Source of the DNA: Verticillium longisporum
Lineage: Eukaryota > Ascomycota > Sordariomycetes > Glomerellales > Plectosphaerellaceae
Assembly (NCBI GenBank): GCA_019188255.1
Contig: JAETXT010000003.1
Span: 4,650,001-4,714,000 of the forward strand
Reading direction: 5' to 3'
DNA: 64,000 nucleotides
Within the stretch, counting starts at the first letter, position 1; every line of letters starts with the position of its first letter. The notes beneath the pieces were generated by a model. That model was not told the origin of the DNA, did no database searches, and saw only the letters and a list, made by a program, of their open reading frames with translations. Positions 47,496 through 58,097 of the stretch are shown here, in pieces. The translations under genes and the position numbers were made by a program.

Positions 47496-48669
47496 TAAAG
47501 GTGCTACATTGTGCTTCCAAAGACCCGGTGAGAACAAGCAAAAAGCGCGATTGCAGCTCAAGGTTCGTTGGGAGCTAGTACGTTGGAGGCTGTCGCTTCC
47601 CAGTTGATTATTGCCCACGGCTCGTCATCAACAAGGCATTGCTATGCGAAGGACGTAGAACCAAAGGTGCCTCATCACATATTCGCGAGATCACGAACTC
47701 AATTGTCGTACTATCAGTGGGCAATCTTCCTTCATCGCTCTCAAAAAGACGTATTTATCCACATGGCAGGGTTGGGTTTGATAAGGCTCCGACTTCTGGA
47801 GCCCCAGAGGACAAGATAAACAGGCTTTAAACAAACACAGATCGCAAGGTCCAAGAATTGGGCGTTGTAGTCATGTTGGGAAATCGGCTTCTATCGTGTC
47901 GTCATTCCAAATCAAGTTTCTGTTCTGAAGCGTTTGTGAGCTTTCTTGACAGATTCACATTCAGACTGCCTGAGGTGAGCAGATTGATGTGAACAGGCAT
48001 GCAAAATCTTTCTGGCGACGGCGACCGAGGCAAGTGCGGGGAGATCCATGGACCCCCAATCCCTACCTACCCACCAGTTGCTTGGCAATGAACAGGCCAC
48101 GGTAAAGTACTACAGTGAGTGCCTACGCACTACAGGTGGCTAGCACTCGTTGCCTCGGGGGCTGAGCAGCCTGGGGTACTCGAACAAGTACCCCATGATA
48201 GTACTTGTAACACCCTCCAGAAACAACGGCACATGTTGGATGGAAGCTTTGGCGACTCGCCAATAGATCTCGTGCACGTCAAGGCAAGTAAGGCTGCGTA
48301 ACGAGCGAACTAACATGCACCCCAGGGCACCCTCCGCCGCTGAAGCATGTGAGAATGAGGAAGCCTCACATGTGGCTAAATTATGGACGTTCGCCGGCCC
48401 AAGCATCTCACATCCTTCATCGCGCTGGTTGGTGTCGGCTTTGGGTCCCTCTACAGACACCAATGACCTCAGCCTCAACTAGAACGATGCCCAAAGCACG
48501 CACATGGTCCACGGCGATGAAGAAGAAAAAGGACCAGTGGAGAAAGAAAGGAGTGGTAGGCGACATGCGTGTCGAAAAATAAATTGACTGGAGCTCGCAA
48601 CTGCTCGAGGATTCCACGTCCATCAAATGACAAGGTCATGGCGCTGTGACCTTGACTTTTTGTATCACG
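47496..48669. other. Intergenic, no gene recognised
   Basis: Only short unsupported frames; contains the presumed upstream region of the STAND gene. Confidence 0.45.
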
Positions 48670-49710
48670 ATGGCAGGTTTAACGGGGCTTCTGGGGGGAA
48701 AGGATGGGTCGCCTACAAGTACCCTGACAGATGACCGCTGCCAGAAGGACCTTTGGTACCGCGCTGTAGATGTGAGCACAGCATTTCATCTTCGACTTGT
48801 CCAGACCCACGTCTTTACTAGATCACTCATGTTTGATTCTACAGAAGTACAACAGTACCCTTCTGAGAGGCGGGGCTCGACACAGGCGCTACATCCACAT
48901 TTTGACAGACGCTGATGGTGGCTCTGTAGGACGAAGTATCATCGAAGATGCCATCCTCGCCCGGGATCAATACTTGTCATTAGCCCACCATACGAAGAAG
49001 ACCTTCCTCTGGCGATGCGGCTGCTTGTGTCAATTTTTGTACCGTCATCACCGAACCGTCGATCTTTTCTCTCAGATCAAGGTCATCACATTCGTCTGGG
49101 CCCCGGCCAGAGTTGCTTTGCAGGTTAGTTGCATTGCCTCGTACGAGGCAGCCTCGCGATGGGTTAGGGTTGTACAGCAGCATCCAACCGTTGAGAGCCT
49201 TGGTAGCCCAACCCCGCAGCTGATCCTTCTCTCGCCCCTTCATCAACTCAACTCGCAGCTTAAACTTCTCTCCAGGCCTTTGACGAAGCCCAAAGAGCTT
49301 CGCAAGAAGCCGTTGATGGGATCATTCTGATCGAGGGCCATCTTATCTCTTGGATTGAAACCGCGGCTCACTCCTCCGCCGACGACCGGATCTGCGACAT
49401 TGTTGTGGGTATTCTTGCTTCTGCAATCGACCTTGCTTTTCTGGCGAAGGAGCATCTGGCATTGCAGTCAGTCGGTATGGGCCCCCGGTATCCTTACTTC
49501 ATGTCTGGACGGATCATCATTCCGCCCCGGAATCCCTTAACCCCACCATTCGCCTCACTTTCGTTGGGAATATAGCGACTAATCTTGTGGTCCCAGGGCG
49601 CTTCTTCTCATCTCTTCGACCTGGCACCGTACCACTGGATAAATTCACTAAAAAGAAAACCGCACTTCAGGATGCCATGTCGATACTGAGCACAGCGCTC
49701 CATGACAAAC
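48670..49710 (+). CDS. N-terminal exons of a fungal STAND (NLR-like) protein
   Basis: Four exons (48670-48771, 48845-49123, 49276-49474, 49576-49710) with good GT..AG borders keep one frame for about 238 residues. The sequence is helical and starts MAGLTGLLGG, then KDLWYRAVDKYNSTLL, VITFVWAPARVAL, then AFDEAQRASQEAVDGIILIEG and the splice-made ATNLVVPGRFFSSL. This is the general pattern of the helical N-terminal domain that precedes NACHT in many fungal STAND proteins (DUF7708-like). That family call is tentative. The continuation to the NACHT exon at 50560 could not be resolved, so this may be the first part of that gene or a separate, truncated gene. Confidence 0.55.
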
Positions 49711-50559
49711 GTACGTCAAGCCATGGCTCTTTACATACTTGTCGTGGGTATTCTTCTCGAGTCGGTGTTATTCGAAACCGGTGCTTGAAGTAGCAGGCAG
49801 CATCGCACGTAGGCCATGTCATAGATTGCGGCATCTGGCAAAGGACTTCAGTAAATTTGTCATTTATGTCGCTGTCAAGTGGCAGTATGAATTTTCTTGT
49901 GTCCGGATATTGGAAAACAGTCCCGGCTCATGTCAGCCGCCTGGTTGTCTCGAACCTGCACAAGGTAGTCAAGTGATGCAGACATCTTTCTTTAGTTTGA
50001 AGTCTTAGACACCACCATGTGCGAAGGGCCCCTTGGCCATACCGTCTTCATTTCAAGATGGATCACCACCGTGCCTGGCTGGCGTTGCTCGAGCAACAGT
50101 GTTGTCCTGGTCTCTTGAGCGCACAATAATGAGTATCTCTAGGAATCAAATTTCAACTCGACACTACTACCCGACTGGAGTCTATTGGTGTCGGGCTCTC
50201 GCTCACAGAACACAGAGTGGTCTCTTCATTACACGGTAGGTTTGTGCTTTGTAGTAAGCAAAGCCCGTGGTTGGCTTTGGGTCCCTTTTTCTGTAACTGC
50301 GGGTTTTAGAACCATCTGCTGACTGGGATTGCGGCAGTCCATCAATCATCTGTGGAGCAAGCTTTGAATATGTACGACACTTGGCTGCACGATTGGCGCG
50401 CCTCGTCAAAAGGTAAGCATTCAGAGTGATGCTCAGGCCATGCTGCTGGTTCTCTCTTCAGCCTAGCACGTGCTGCAAGCATGTGGGCAGCTAATTTGAT
50501 GCGGCGCCTGGCTTCCAGATTTCGTGCAGGCCGATTTTGATAACGTTCTCTCGCCTTAG
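49711..50559. other. Unresolved segment between STAND N-terminal exons and NACHT exon
   Basis: About 850 bp where I could find no continuous spliced reading frame. Candidate acceptors exist (for example GCACGTAG near 49808 and CGCCTTAG at 50552-50559), but the pieces do not join into a convincing protein. It may hold introns, a small insertion or decay. Confidence 0.4.
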
Positions 50560-53500
50560 ATACCGCGAATCTTAAAGACATACAGTCTTGGCTCGAGAAA
50601 GATGCAGCAAGCTTTTCTTTCCAAGATAGCCATAGCCCTATCGAGGGGACTGGAGAATGGTTATTCCAACAACAAGCTTGGATTAACTGGTTCAACAGCT
50701 GCAGTCAAGACTCGAAAGACAACGGCTTGCTTTGGTTGAGTGGGAAGTCAGGTCAGTGAAGACATCCTCGTGCTTGTCGGAAAGCCTGACAGAAAGCCTG
50801 GGTCAGGAAGTGGAAAGTCCATGCTATCGATTTCAGTATATCAACGGCTGCATCGTCTTCTGCAGCCCCAATCGCCCTCGAAAGACCCACTTGTGATCCA
50901 CACACGCTTTCCTGGTGGTGCTGGCAATCTCGAAGCATCGAATCCATCCGCGTTATGCGGCAAGTTGCTCCATCGACTGCTCATATACCATCTCAACAGC
51001 GAAAGAAAGCTTGATATTGATGTGGCCGACGGACTTCGAAGCCTACAGACCGAGCATCTAGGCGGGTCAAAAACGTGTCCTTGGAGTGCCATCTGGCCTA
51101 TTTGCAAGACGGCATTTTCACGCTTGACTCATGTCAGATATACCTGGATAATCGACGGACTCGATGAATGCCAATTCGCAGGCCAAAATACGAACGGAGT
51201 ACCAAGCTTAAGAAGGTTCCTAGATGAACTTCGCGACTTATCGACAAATCACAACTGCCGCATTGTGATATTCTCACGCCGGCAGCCCGACATGTCGAAA
51301 GTTATCGCTCCGCAGTTCGAGATACGTATTGATCACGGCCTAAACACCCAAGATATCATGAACTTCACGACAAAGCGACTTCACGCTGATGGAAGCTTAA
51401 TTCCTGCGGAACAAAGGGAACGTGTGTTACAGAGCGTTCGTCTGCGGGCAGATGGCATGTTCTTGTGGGCCAAAGCAATGTTACAGTACCTCGACGAGCT
51501 TCTATCTCCGGAAGAGTTTCAGTTACGCCTCGGCACACTTCCAAGTGACTTGTCAGACGTATACGACGAACTGATTCGAGTCACTGACAACAAGTTTCCT
51601 CTCGAGACCGCAAATTCCCGGCGTCGTATCTTTGTTGTCATGCTTGAAGCTCGGATTCCACTTGACATTGAGGATGTTGCAAGAATACTGGAGGTTGCGG
51701 GCGACTCAGTTCAACAGTTCATAACCTATCGCTGCCAGCCTTTCATCGAGCTGGACGACGGCAAACTGAAGTTCATGCACAGCTCGGTACGTGACTACTG
51801 CCTCCAAAGCAGTGAGTCTCTCAGCCGGCACGCCCTTGGAACACGAGCTCTCGTCTCTATCACCTCTTTTGAATCACACAGCAAGCTGGCGGAACAGTGC
51901 CTTTTGTGTCTGCTCGACGCTGGATATGGGTCAGAGGATAAAATTGGGGGACTGCTGCACCGCAACATCAAGTCTACAACAAGCGGGTCGGCACTACAGC
52001 TACTGAATATGCAGTGGACGGCTCAACCTCCCTCCAAAGGAATCTCGTTTGAATATGCGCGAAAGAACTGGGCATTTCACCTTACAGCCGTCGATGATCC
52101 TGAATACGGACTGCTGGAGCTTGCGCAACTTTTCTTGCACGTGTCGAATTTTGCCTACTGGGCCGAATACACGCTCGTGGAGAGTAAAAACGACTACAGT
52201 CAAATTCGACGCACGAACTTACAGCTGAAGGAATGGGACAGAGCCCTTCCTACGCCCAGACGGAAGCAAATCTCGGTCGAAGACTACTTGATATATCCAT
52301 ACACAACGCTCAGCGAGTCCTACAAGCGGCGTCAAGGACAAGACAAGCTCTTGCAGTGGCTTGCCTTGTTGCAAAATATCAGGTTTCAACGAGACATTGG
52401 TCAAACTCTGAAAGCCAGTCCTCTCCTTGCTCAAGCAGTCGAAGGGCTGGAGAATGACCTCGGCTCTGAAGCTCCTCTGACTCTTCGAGTGAGATCCGAC
52501 AACACGACTGTGCTGTTAGAGCTTGAAGCTCCAGACAAGGCCAACTCGGAGCTTAGAGCCATCGCTGAGATCCAAGAGAGATTGCTTGGAGAAGATGAAC
52601 CAACGCTATTCAGGACTCTCAACTCTCGAGGCTCTGCTGAGTTACAGTTGGTTCGTTTCAATCAAAGTGCGAAAACGCAGGAAACCGCTTGTGCAGGTTT
52701 TCGGAGACTATTTGGCGCACAAGATCCTCGCTACCTGGGCAGTCGCATTTTATACGCGCTTGCTCTTATTCAGCTGAACCAACTGGATACGGCGCTCGAA
52801 ATTTTGACTGCCGTATTCGATTATCGAAGAAAACAGTATGGTGACAAAGATCTCTTCACCTCAATGGCACAGTTCCCCATGGGAGACATATAGCGTATCC
52901 AGGGCAAACAAGAGCAAAGTCTCAAGAATTTGAAAGAGGCCCTCGAGATGCGACTCTTGGCTGTCTCATACGACAGCATATGGGCTTTGGACATCCGTAT
53001 ATCGCTTCTGGTGGCTTACCGGGACTTCGGGATGCTCTCGGAGGCTCAAAAAGCGGTTGAGCAACTTGAACAAGAGGAGGCGCTGCAGAACAACTTTGAC
53101 AGGCACTGTCAAGTCTTCCATCTCAAAGCTTTGCTGCTGGCAGACCGTGGCTATATATCAGAAGCCATTCTTCAGTTGGAACAGTTATTCTATGGAACCG
53201 AACGCCAGAACTTCACGAGGTCTTTCCTGTGGGTCATTCTTGATCTTGCCACGTTGTTACGAAGCCGTAACCCACGCGAGGGTGGAAAGATTGCGGAAGT
53301 GTTGTTCGATCATATCCTGGTTGATCAAGCACCTGACGAGAAACTGGAGGAATCCCAATTGAGCGCGCAGAATGTGCTCAAAGCTCCAAAAGTCGACGAG
53401 GATCTAGCTTTGGATACCAATGCTGAGGAAGGGAGAGAAAGAGTCATAGTCTTTGATGATCTGGATCCCGATCCACCCCGACTATTGCAGCTCGCGGAAA

Positions 53501-53655
53501 AGGCACTGACCCTGACCAGACAGCGCCAACACGAAGCTGTCAACCAGCTTCTGCAAGAGGAGCATGTAGTCTGGTATCGACCTCAGGATCTCTGGGTCAA
53601 GTTCGGTGGGCCGCCATCCGATACATCTTTGATGAAAGCGCCTATCGCGAAGTAG
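50560..53655 (+). pseudogene. NACHT-type STAND (NLR-like) protein with TPR-like C-terminus, interrupted by an in-frame stop
   Basis: Exon 50560-50751 joins 50807-53655 through a 55-bp intron that cuts the Walker A loop itself; splicing regenerates GKSGSGKS. Before it lies the usual fungal lead-in (IQSWLEKDAASFSFQDSH ... GTGEWLF ... LLWLSG). Walker B is TWIIDGLDECQ, followed by the sensor RIVIFSRRQPD and a winged-helix-like stretch (ARIPLDIEDVARIL). The C-terminal half has TPR-like helical pairs. A TAG at 52891-52893 stops the frame, yet the same frame continues without loss for 254 codons in the same style (RIQGKQEQSLKNLKEALEM) to 53655. The break therefore looks like a single point mutation. 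NACHT STAND proteins in fungi act in heterokaryon incompatibility and non-self recognition. The truncated form would keep NACHT and part of the repeats. Confidence 0.85.
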
Positions 53656-54558
53656 GATTCGGCTTGGAATAGGTAGCGGGTAATTTGATTAGTTTTTCTT
53701 TCTCCTTTATTCTCCGTTGCTACTTTAACTCATGCAGATGGACTTTCTTAGTCAGCTTCGAACAATTGAGCCACGGATAAGTCGAAGGAAGATTATACTA
53801 AACAAGGTAGGTAGTTATGTCATGGTCTGAGGGCAGATTTTACAGGGAATCGAAACAACAAGCGTCCCTTCTTCCCACTACATGTTACTTTTACTATGCC
53901 TCGCCGAACTAGACACTAAAATCGAGCTGTAGGGGGAACAGTGGCATGTGCAATGGTGACACCTGGTATTCCAATATACTGGATCTCATTCCACGTGTCA
54001 AGCTTTAATCACAATTCGAAGGACCAAAGTAGGTACTCCTCAAGACCTGGACCATTCTCCATTGCGATACTACCTCCCCCCCGAACCCCCAATTGCCGGG
54101 GTGGGCCTGAGCTTAAGGTACCTGACCCTGCCTTTCTTAGCGTAGGTGGTCAAGTAGCCGGTGACCAGCCGGCGAGTGACCATGACCATGTCATAGCGAA
54201 GGGATGACAAACGCGTTGAATACATCGCTTCAACTTGGGCCAGCAAATATCTTCGTCTTCTCTTCAAAAAAGAAAAGATAAAAAAGGTACTCTACTTTCC
54301 TCTCTGTCCATTTTTCTTGGTCGTCTTTGATTCGAGATCAAATGCAAAGCGCCTCGCCATGTGATACCAACATGACAGTATCCAGTGGAAGCCCAAACGT
54401 ATTGTACCGGCCCGGGCTTGTGGTGGGCCATCACGCGTCAGGATACATCATAGCGTTGTTGAGGGGTACAAAAGGTAGGCTTCTTCTTCATCGTCGCAGC
54501 ACTCCTGACATCCATCCCAGCCATTTAGACATTTCGTGCCGTGATCATCTGTTGTAAG
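53656..54558. other. Intergenic, no gene recognised
   Basis: 3' flank of the STAND gene and upstream region of the FAD oxidoreductase; nothing recognised. Confidence 0.5.
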
Positions 54559-55220
54559 ATGTCCGGCTCATCCGAAGGTGTATACGAACCAGGGGTCGTT
54601 GACCCTGGATTGCCCGTCACCAACTCCACCCTGCCCTTCTGGCACTCCTGCCTACACCCTTTGGCGGACCACAAGTCTCCTTGGCCTCACTCAATTGTCG
54701 ATGTTGTCGTCATCGGCTCCGGTATATCGGGCGCCAGCATTGCTCACAATTTGCTGTCGAGACGCCCAGATGTCAATTTCACTCTTATCGATGCGCGTAG
54801 CCTTTGCTCCGGTGCGACAGCCCGAAATGGAGGACACATCAAGACCATGACGTATGCCGTCTGGAATCATCGCAAGCAAAGGCTTGGACTGGAAGAAGCG
54901 ATTAAAATGACGGCTTTCGAGCAAAGCCATCTCGAAGTCATGGCCCATATCATTCACGCCAATTCACTCGAGTGTGACCTCGTGCCCCTTCAGGTCTTTG
55001 CAAAAGCCGTATCCGCGCTTCAAGATACGAGATTGCATGCCCCCAAGCTTGCGGACAAGTACACGGTATGCACAGACACCACAGTGCTGCAAGGGGATAT
55101 GAAACTTTCCGCTCGTTGTGTTAGCGCCATTACTACTCCCGCAGCTTCAGTATAGCTATATAAAATGGTTACCAACTATAAGGGGCTGGTCGTCGAGCGT
55201 CTCGCTAGGACGAGGCCTTG
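54559..55220 (+). pseudogene. FAD-dependent oxidoreductase (DAO family), 3' part destroyed at the RIP boundary
   Basis: From the Met at 54559 the frame gives 198 residues before TAG at 55153-55155. After a family-typical lead (EPGVVDPGLPV ... LPFWHS) comes the FAD-binding Rossmann motif VDVVVIGSGISGASIAHNLL and the GATARNGGHIK loop of glycine/amino-acid oxidase-like enzymes. Just before the stop the sequence reads AITTPAASV. The next codons (LYKMVTNYKGLVVE) fit the family's WPYKMV continuation, with TGGCCA apparently changed to TAGCTA. These two changes are of the CpA-to-TpA type made by RIP. Reading stops at 55218-55220, where AT-rich repeat begins. The normal protein would be about twice as long. 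It probably had amine/amino-acid oxidase-like activity, now lost. Confidence 0.8.
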
Positions 55221-56155
55221 AATGTATTATTACTAGATAAAGAATAAGAATAAGAGGAATACTATAATAGCTCTTTATACCCCTTTATAATAGAAAATAA
55301 GGAGTCGTATACGAGCTTACTTATAAACTAGCTATTAAGGCGTAGCTTTAGCTTTATAGCTTAGCTAGGTATAACCTATAATAATATCCTCCTTTATATA
55401 GGTTATATATTATAATTATTGTAAATTTCGAAGTAAGTCTATTTATTTATTATAGTATTATTATTTAATTATTAAAGTAAATATAGCCGGTTTTTATAGG
55501 GAATCTATTATTCCTTTTATATATTTCCTTTATTATTCTAGGTTAAGTTTCGAGTTTCTTTCTCCTCTTAACTCTATTTACTTATACTATTATTACTATC
55601 GCCCCTATCCTCGTAAATTATTACTCTGATATAGGAAGTATTATATACTTAGGCTAATATTTATTAACTTCTTAATAATTATTAAAATAGTTTATTATAA
55701 GTTTTATATATCCTCGTAGAATTATCTTAGTTCTTTCCTAGCTATTATATTTTTATTAATATATTAAATACTTTAATAGACCTATATAAATATTATTATT
55801 ATTATAATAGTAAGATTATTATATTATTATTAATATAGTATAATATTAATATATTTTAGATATCTATTTATATTTCCTATATTTACGGTATTCTTACCCC
55901 TAATAGTACTACTATCGTTATTCCCTCTAAGAATAGTAATAATAATAACATAAATACCTTTATTATATATTATATTTCCTATACTAACTCTATAGTAGAA
56001 TCCTACTTCTACGCTTAAGCGCTCTAAGAAAGGCGCTAATATTTAATATATTTAGTTCTATTACCCTTATATCGTTTACTTAATTATTAACTATATTTAG
56101 GTTAGTATCTAGGAATAGTATTTAAGTATACTTAGTTACGATTATATATATTATA
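55221..56155. repeat. RIP-degraded AT-rich repeat, unclassified
   Basis: AT-rich, CpA/TpG-poor, no reading frame. Not matched to other parts of the window. Confidence 0.65.
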
Positions 56156-56444
56156 TATTAAGAGGGCTTTACTACTTATATAAACCCCGATTCATTATTT
56201 TAGCTATACCTAAGAGCTCTAAATAGGTAGGGTTAGTAATATAAGACTTATAATAATAATTATTACTATCTCTATAAATTACTACTACCTACGTAAATTA
56301 GATATACTTATCTAAGTTACTAATTATATAAGCTATAAATTATATACTCCTAAGAGCTATAAATCCTAGCCCTAGTAATTACTATATCGGTAAATCCTAT
56401 ATAGTAATTACCGACCTAAGCAATCCCCTAATATTAGTTTAATA
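56156..56444 (-). repeat. Copia-like LTR copy B, 289 bp, uninterrupted
   Basis: Runs from TATTAAGAGGGC to TTTAATA, aligned over its full length with copies A and C. It preserves the empty target of the pogo element (GATATAC, 56301-56307) and of the solo gypsy LTR (TAGTAATTACC near 56403-56413). The reverse-strand sequence just upstream of it is purine-rich (AAAGAAAAGATAG), a possible polypurine tract, so it may be a 3' LTR of a minus-strand copy. Target duplications cannot be recognised after RIP. Confidence 0.75.
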
Positions 56445-56578
56445 CTAGCTATCTTTTCTTTATAGATAGGATTATCTAAGGGACTAATATCGGGCTCTAT
56501 TACCTAGGTTAATAGCTATTCTAATACGCTTATAATCCTCTAGTCTCTAGTATATTAGATCTACTATCCTAATCTATA

Positions 56579-56609
<31 letters not shown>

Positions 56610-57369
56610 AATAGGAGAATAATAGATAGAATAAGGAAAACGTAGCTTAATATTACTATTCCTATAAATGCTAAATCCCTAATCCCTAGCGCTATAGGTT
56701 AATTAAACTAGCTACTAAATAGCTCTCTAAGGAAACGAATTAAATTATAATTAAATAATAAGAATAAGCCTTTAAACCCTTTAATAAAGGAAATAAATAA
56801 TTAATTAAATAGCGCTCTTATAATAGCTAAATATAGGCTCTTAAAGTATCTAAATCGCTAATTCATTAATTAAGAGTAGAGGAATAATTATTATTAACCT
56901 TTTAATAGGAATAATAGGATTAAACTATTTAAATAGGATTAATAGATCCTATTAAGTTAATTTAATAAATACTATACTTTAAGGATCTATATATCTAGTT
57001 AATAGTTTATAGTAATTTTATTCCTTTTACCTTTCTTCTTCCCTATATTATATACTTTATTTATAAATTAATTAGCCTAATCTACTATTTTAGAGCTTTA
57101 ACGATTAATAAATCTCTCTTTTTATTACTCTCCTTCTTCTCTCTTTCTCTCTCTCTTATCTTCGATAATACCTCCTAAGTATAAAGCCCTTATATTTATT
57201 GCCCTTCCTACTAAGCGAATAGCGAAGCGTAAGAATTTAATTAATATTAATTATAGGAGCTACTAATCTAGGGTTTAGAGTATATTTATAGTAATATCTA
57301 TAAGGTCCCCTATTTAAGGTACTTAAAGTCTTATCTTATAAATAAATAAACTAAAGTTAGCGCTAATAG
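56445..57369. repeat. RIP-degraded AT-rich sequence with an (AAAT)n microsatellite
   Basis: AT-rich relic with no frame. A pure AAAT tetranucleotide array of about eight units occupies roughly 56577-56608. The rest is unclassified. Confidence 0.6.
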
Positions 57370-58097
57370 TATTAAACTAATATTAGGGGATTACCTAGGT
57401 CAGTAATTACTTGTTACGACCTGGCAGCTTCCGAAGGGGGGAACGCTGTCAGAGGGTTAGGGTTGCTGTTAGCAGAAGCTTAGGTTGTGACTCTGAGACG
57501 ATGTGGTGTCGTAAGGCGTTGCGCACTCGTTACAATGAATACAAGGTAAGACTTAGATTGATCACTGTCGTGAGAAAGAATGTATCTACAAGTACCGAAT
57601 GCCCGTCCTTATATACCTGTCATTCTGTCCTTGTCGTGTTGGGTTGGTGAGTCCATGTTGGATGGCTCACCTCTCTTGTCGTGATCCTGTTGCTCGGGTC
57701 ACGGTGTGGTTAGTGACCGGATCACTTTAAGAATCGTGATCTGGTCACGGTCACGTGAGTGATCCTGTGGGTCCGTGCGGCGTGTCCGATCGCCTGCGGG
57801 ATGTCCTGCCTGGTGTCCTGGTGACGACCGGGCTGGGGCGTTACATTACTATATAGGATTTACTAATATAGTAATTACTAGGGCTAGGATTTATAGCTCT
57901 TAGGAGTACGTAATTCATAGCTTACGTAATCGGTAAATTAGATAGGTATATCTAATTTACGTAGATAGTAGTAATTTAGAGAGATAGAATTATTAATAAT
58001 TATAACCCTTATATTACCTACCCTACCGATTTAGAGCTCTTAAATATAGCTAAAGTAATAAATTAAGGTTTATATAAGTAATGAAGCCCTCTTAATA
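57370..58097 (+). repeat. Copia-like LTR copy C (289 bp), split by a solo gypsy LTR
   Basis: Begins TATTAAACTAATATT and ends CTCTTAATA. Removing 57412-57845 and one 5-bp duplication leaves 289 bp. It is followed on the same strand by the gag-to-RT internal region, so it is the 5' LTR of the plus-strand copia copy. Confidence 0.78.
57412..57845 (-). mobile_element. Solo LTR of the Ty3/gypsy element, 434 bp
   Basis: Begins TGTTACGACC and ends GGGGCGTTACA. It is the reverse complement of the LTR at 62309-62741 with about ten differences by eye. Perfect 5-bp target duplications TTACT flank it (57407-57411 and 57846-57850). No internal element sequence adjoins it, so it arose by LTR-LTR recombination. 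CA/TG content is normal, so it has not been RIPped. Confidence 0.93.

Noticed and set aside
57411..57650. Short ORF (79 codons) in the solo LTR and its twin at 62504-62839 minus
   Set aside because: Both lie within LTR sequence, read the same non-coding repeat, and have no domain.
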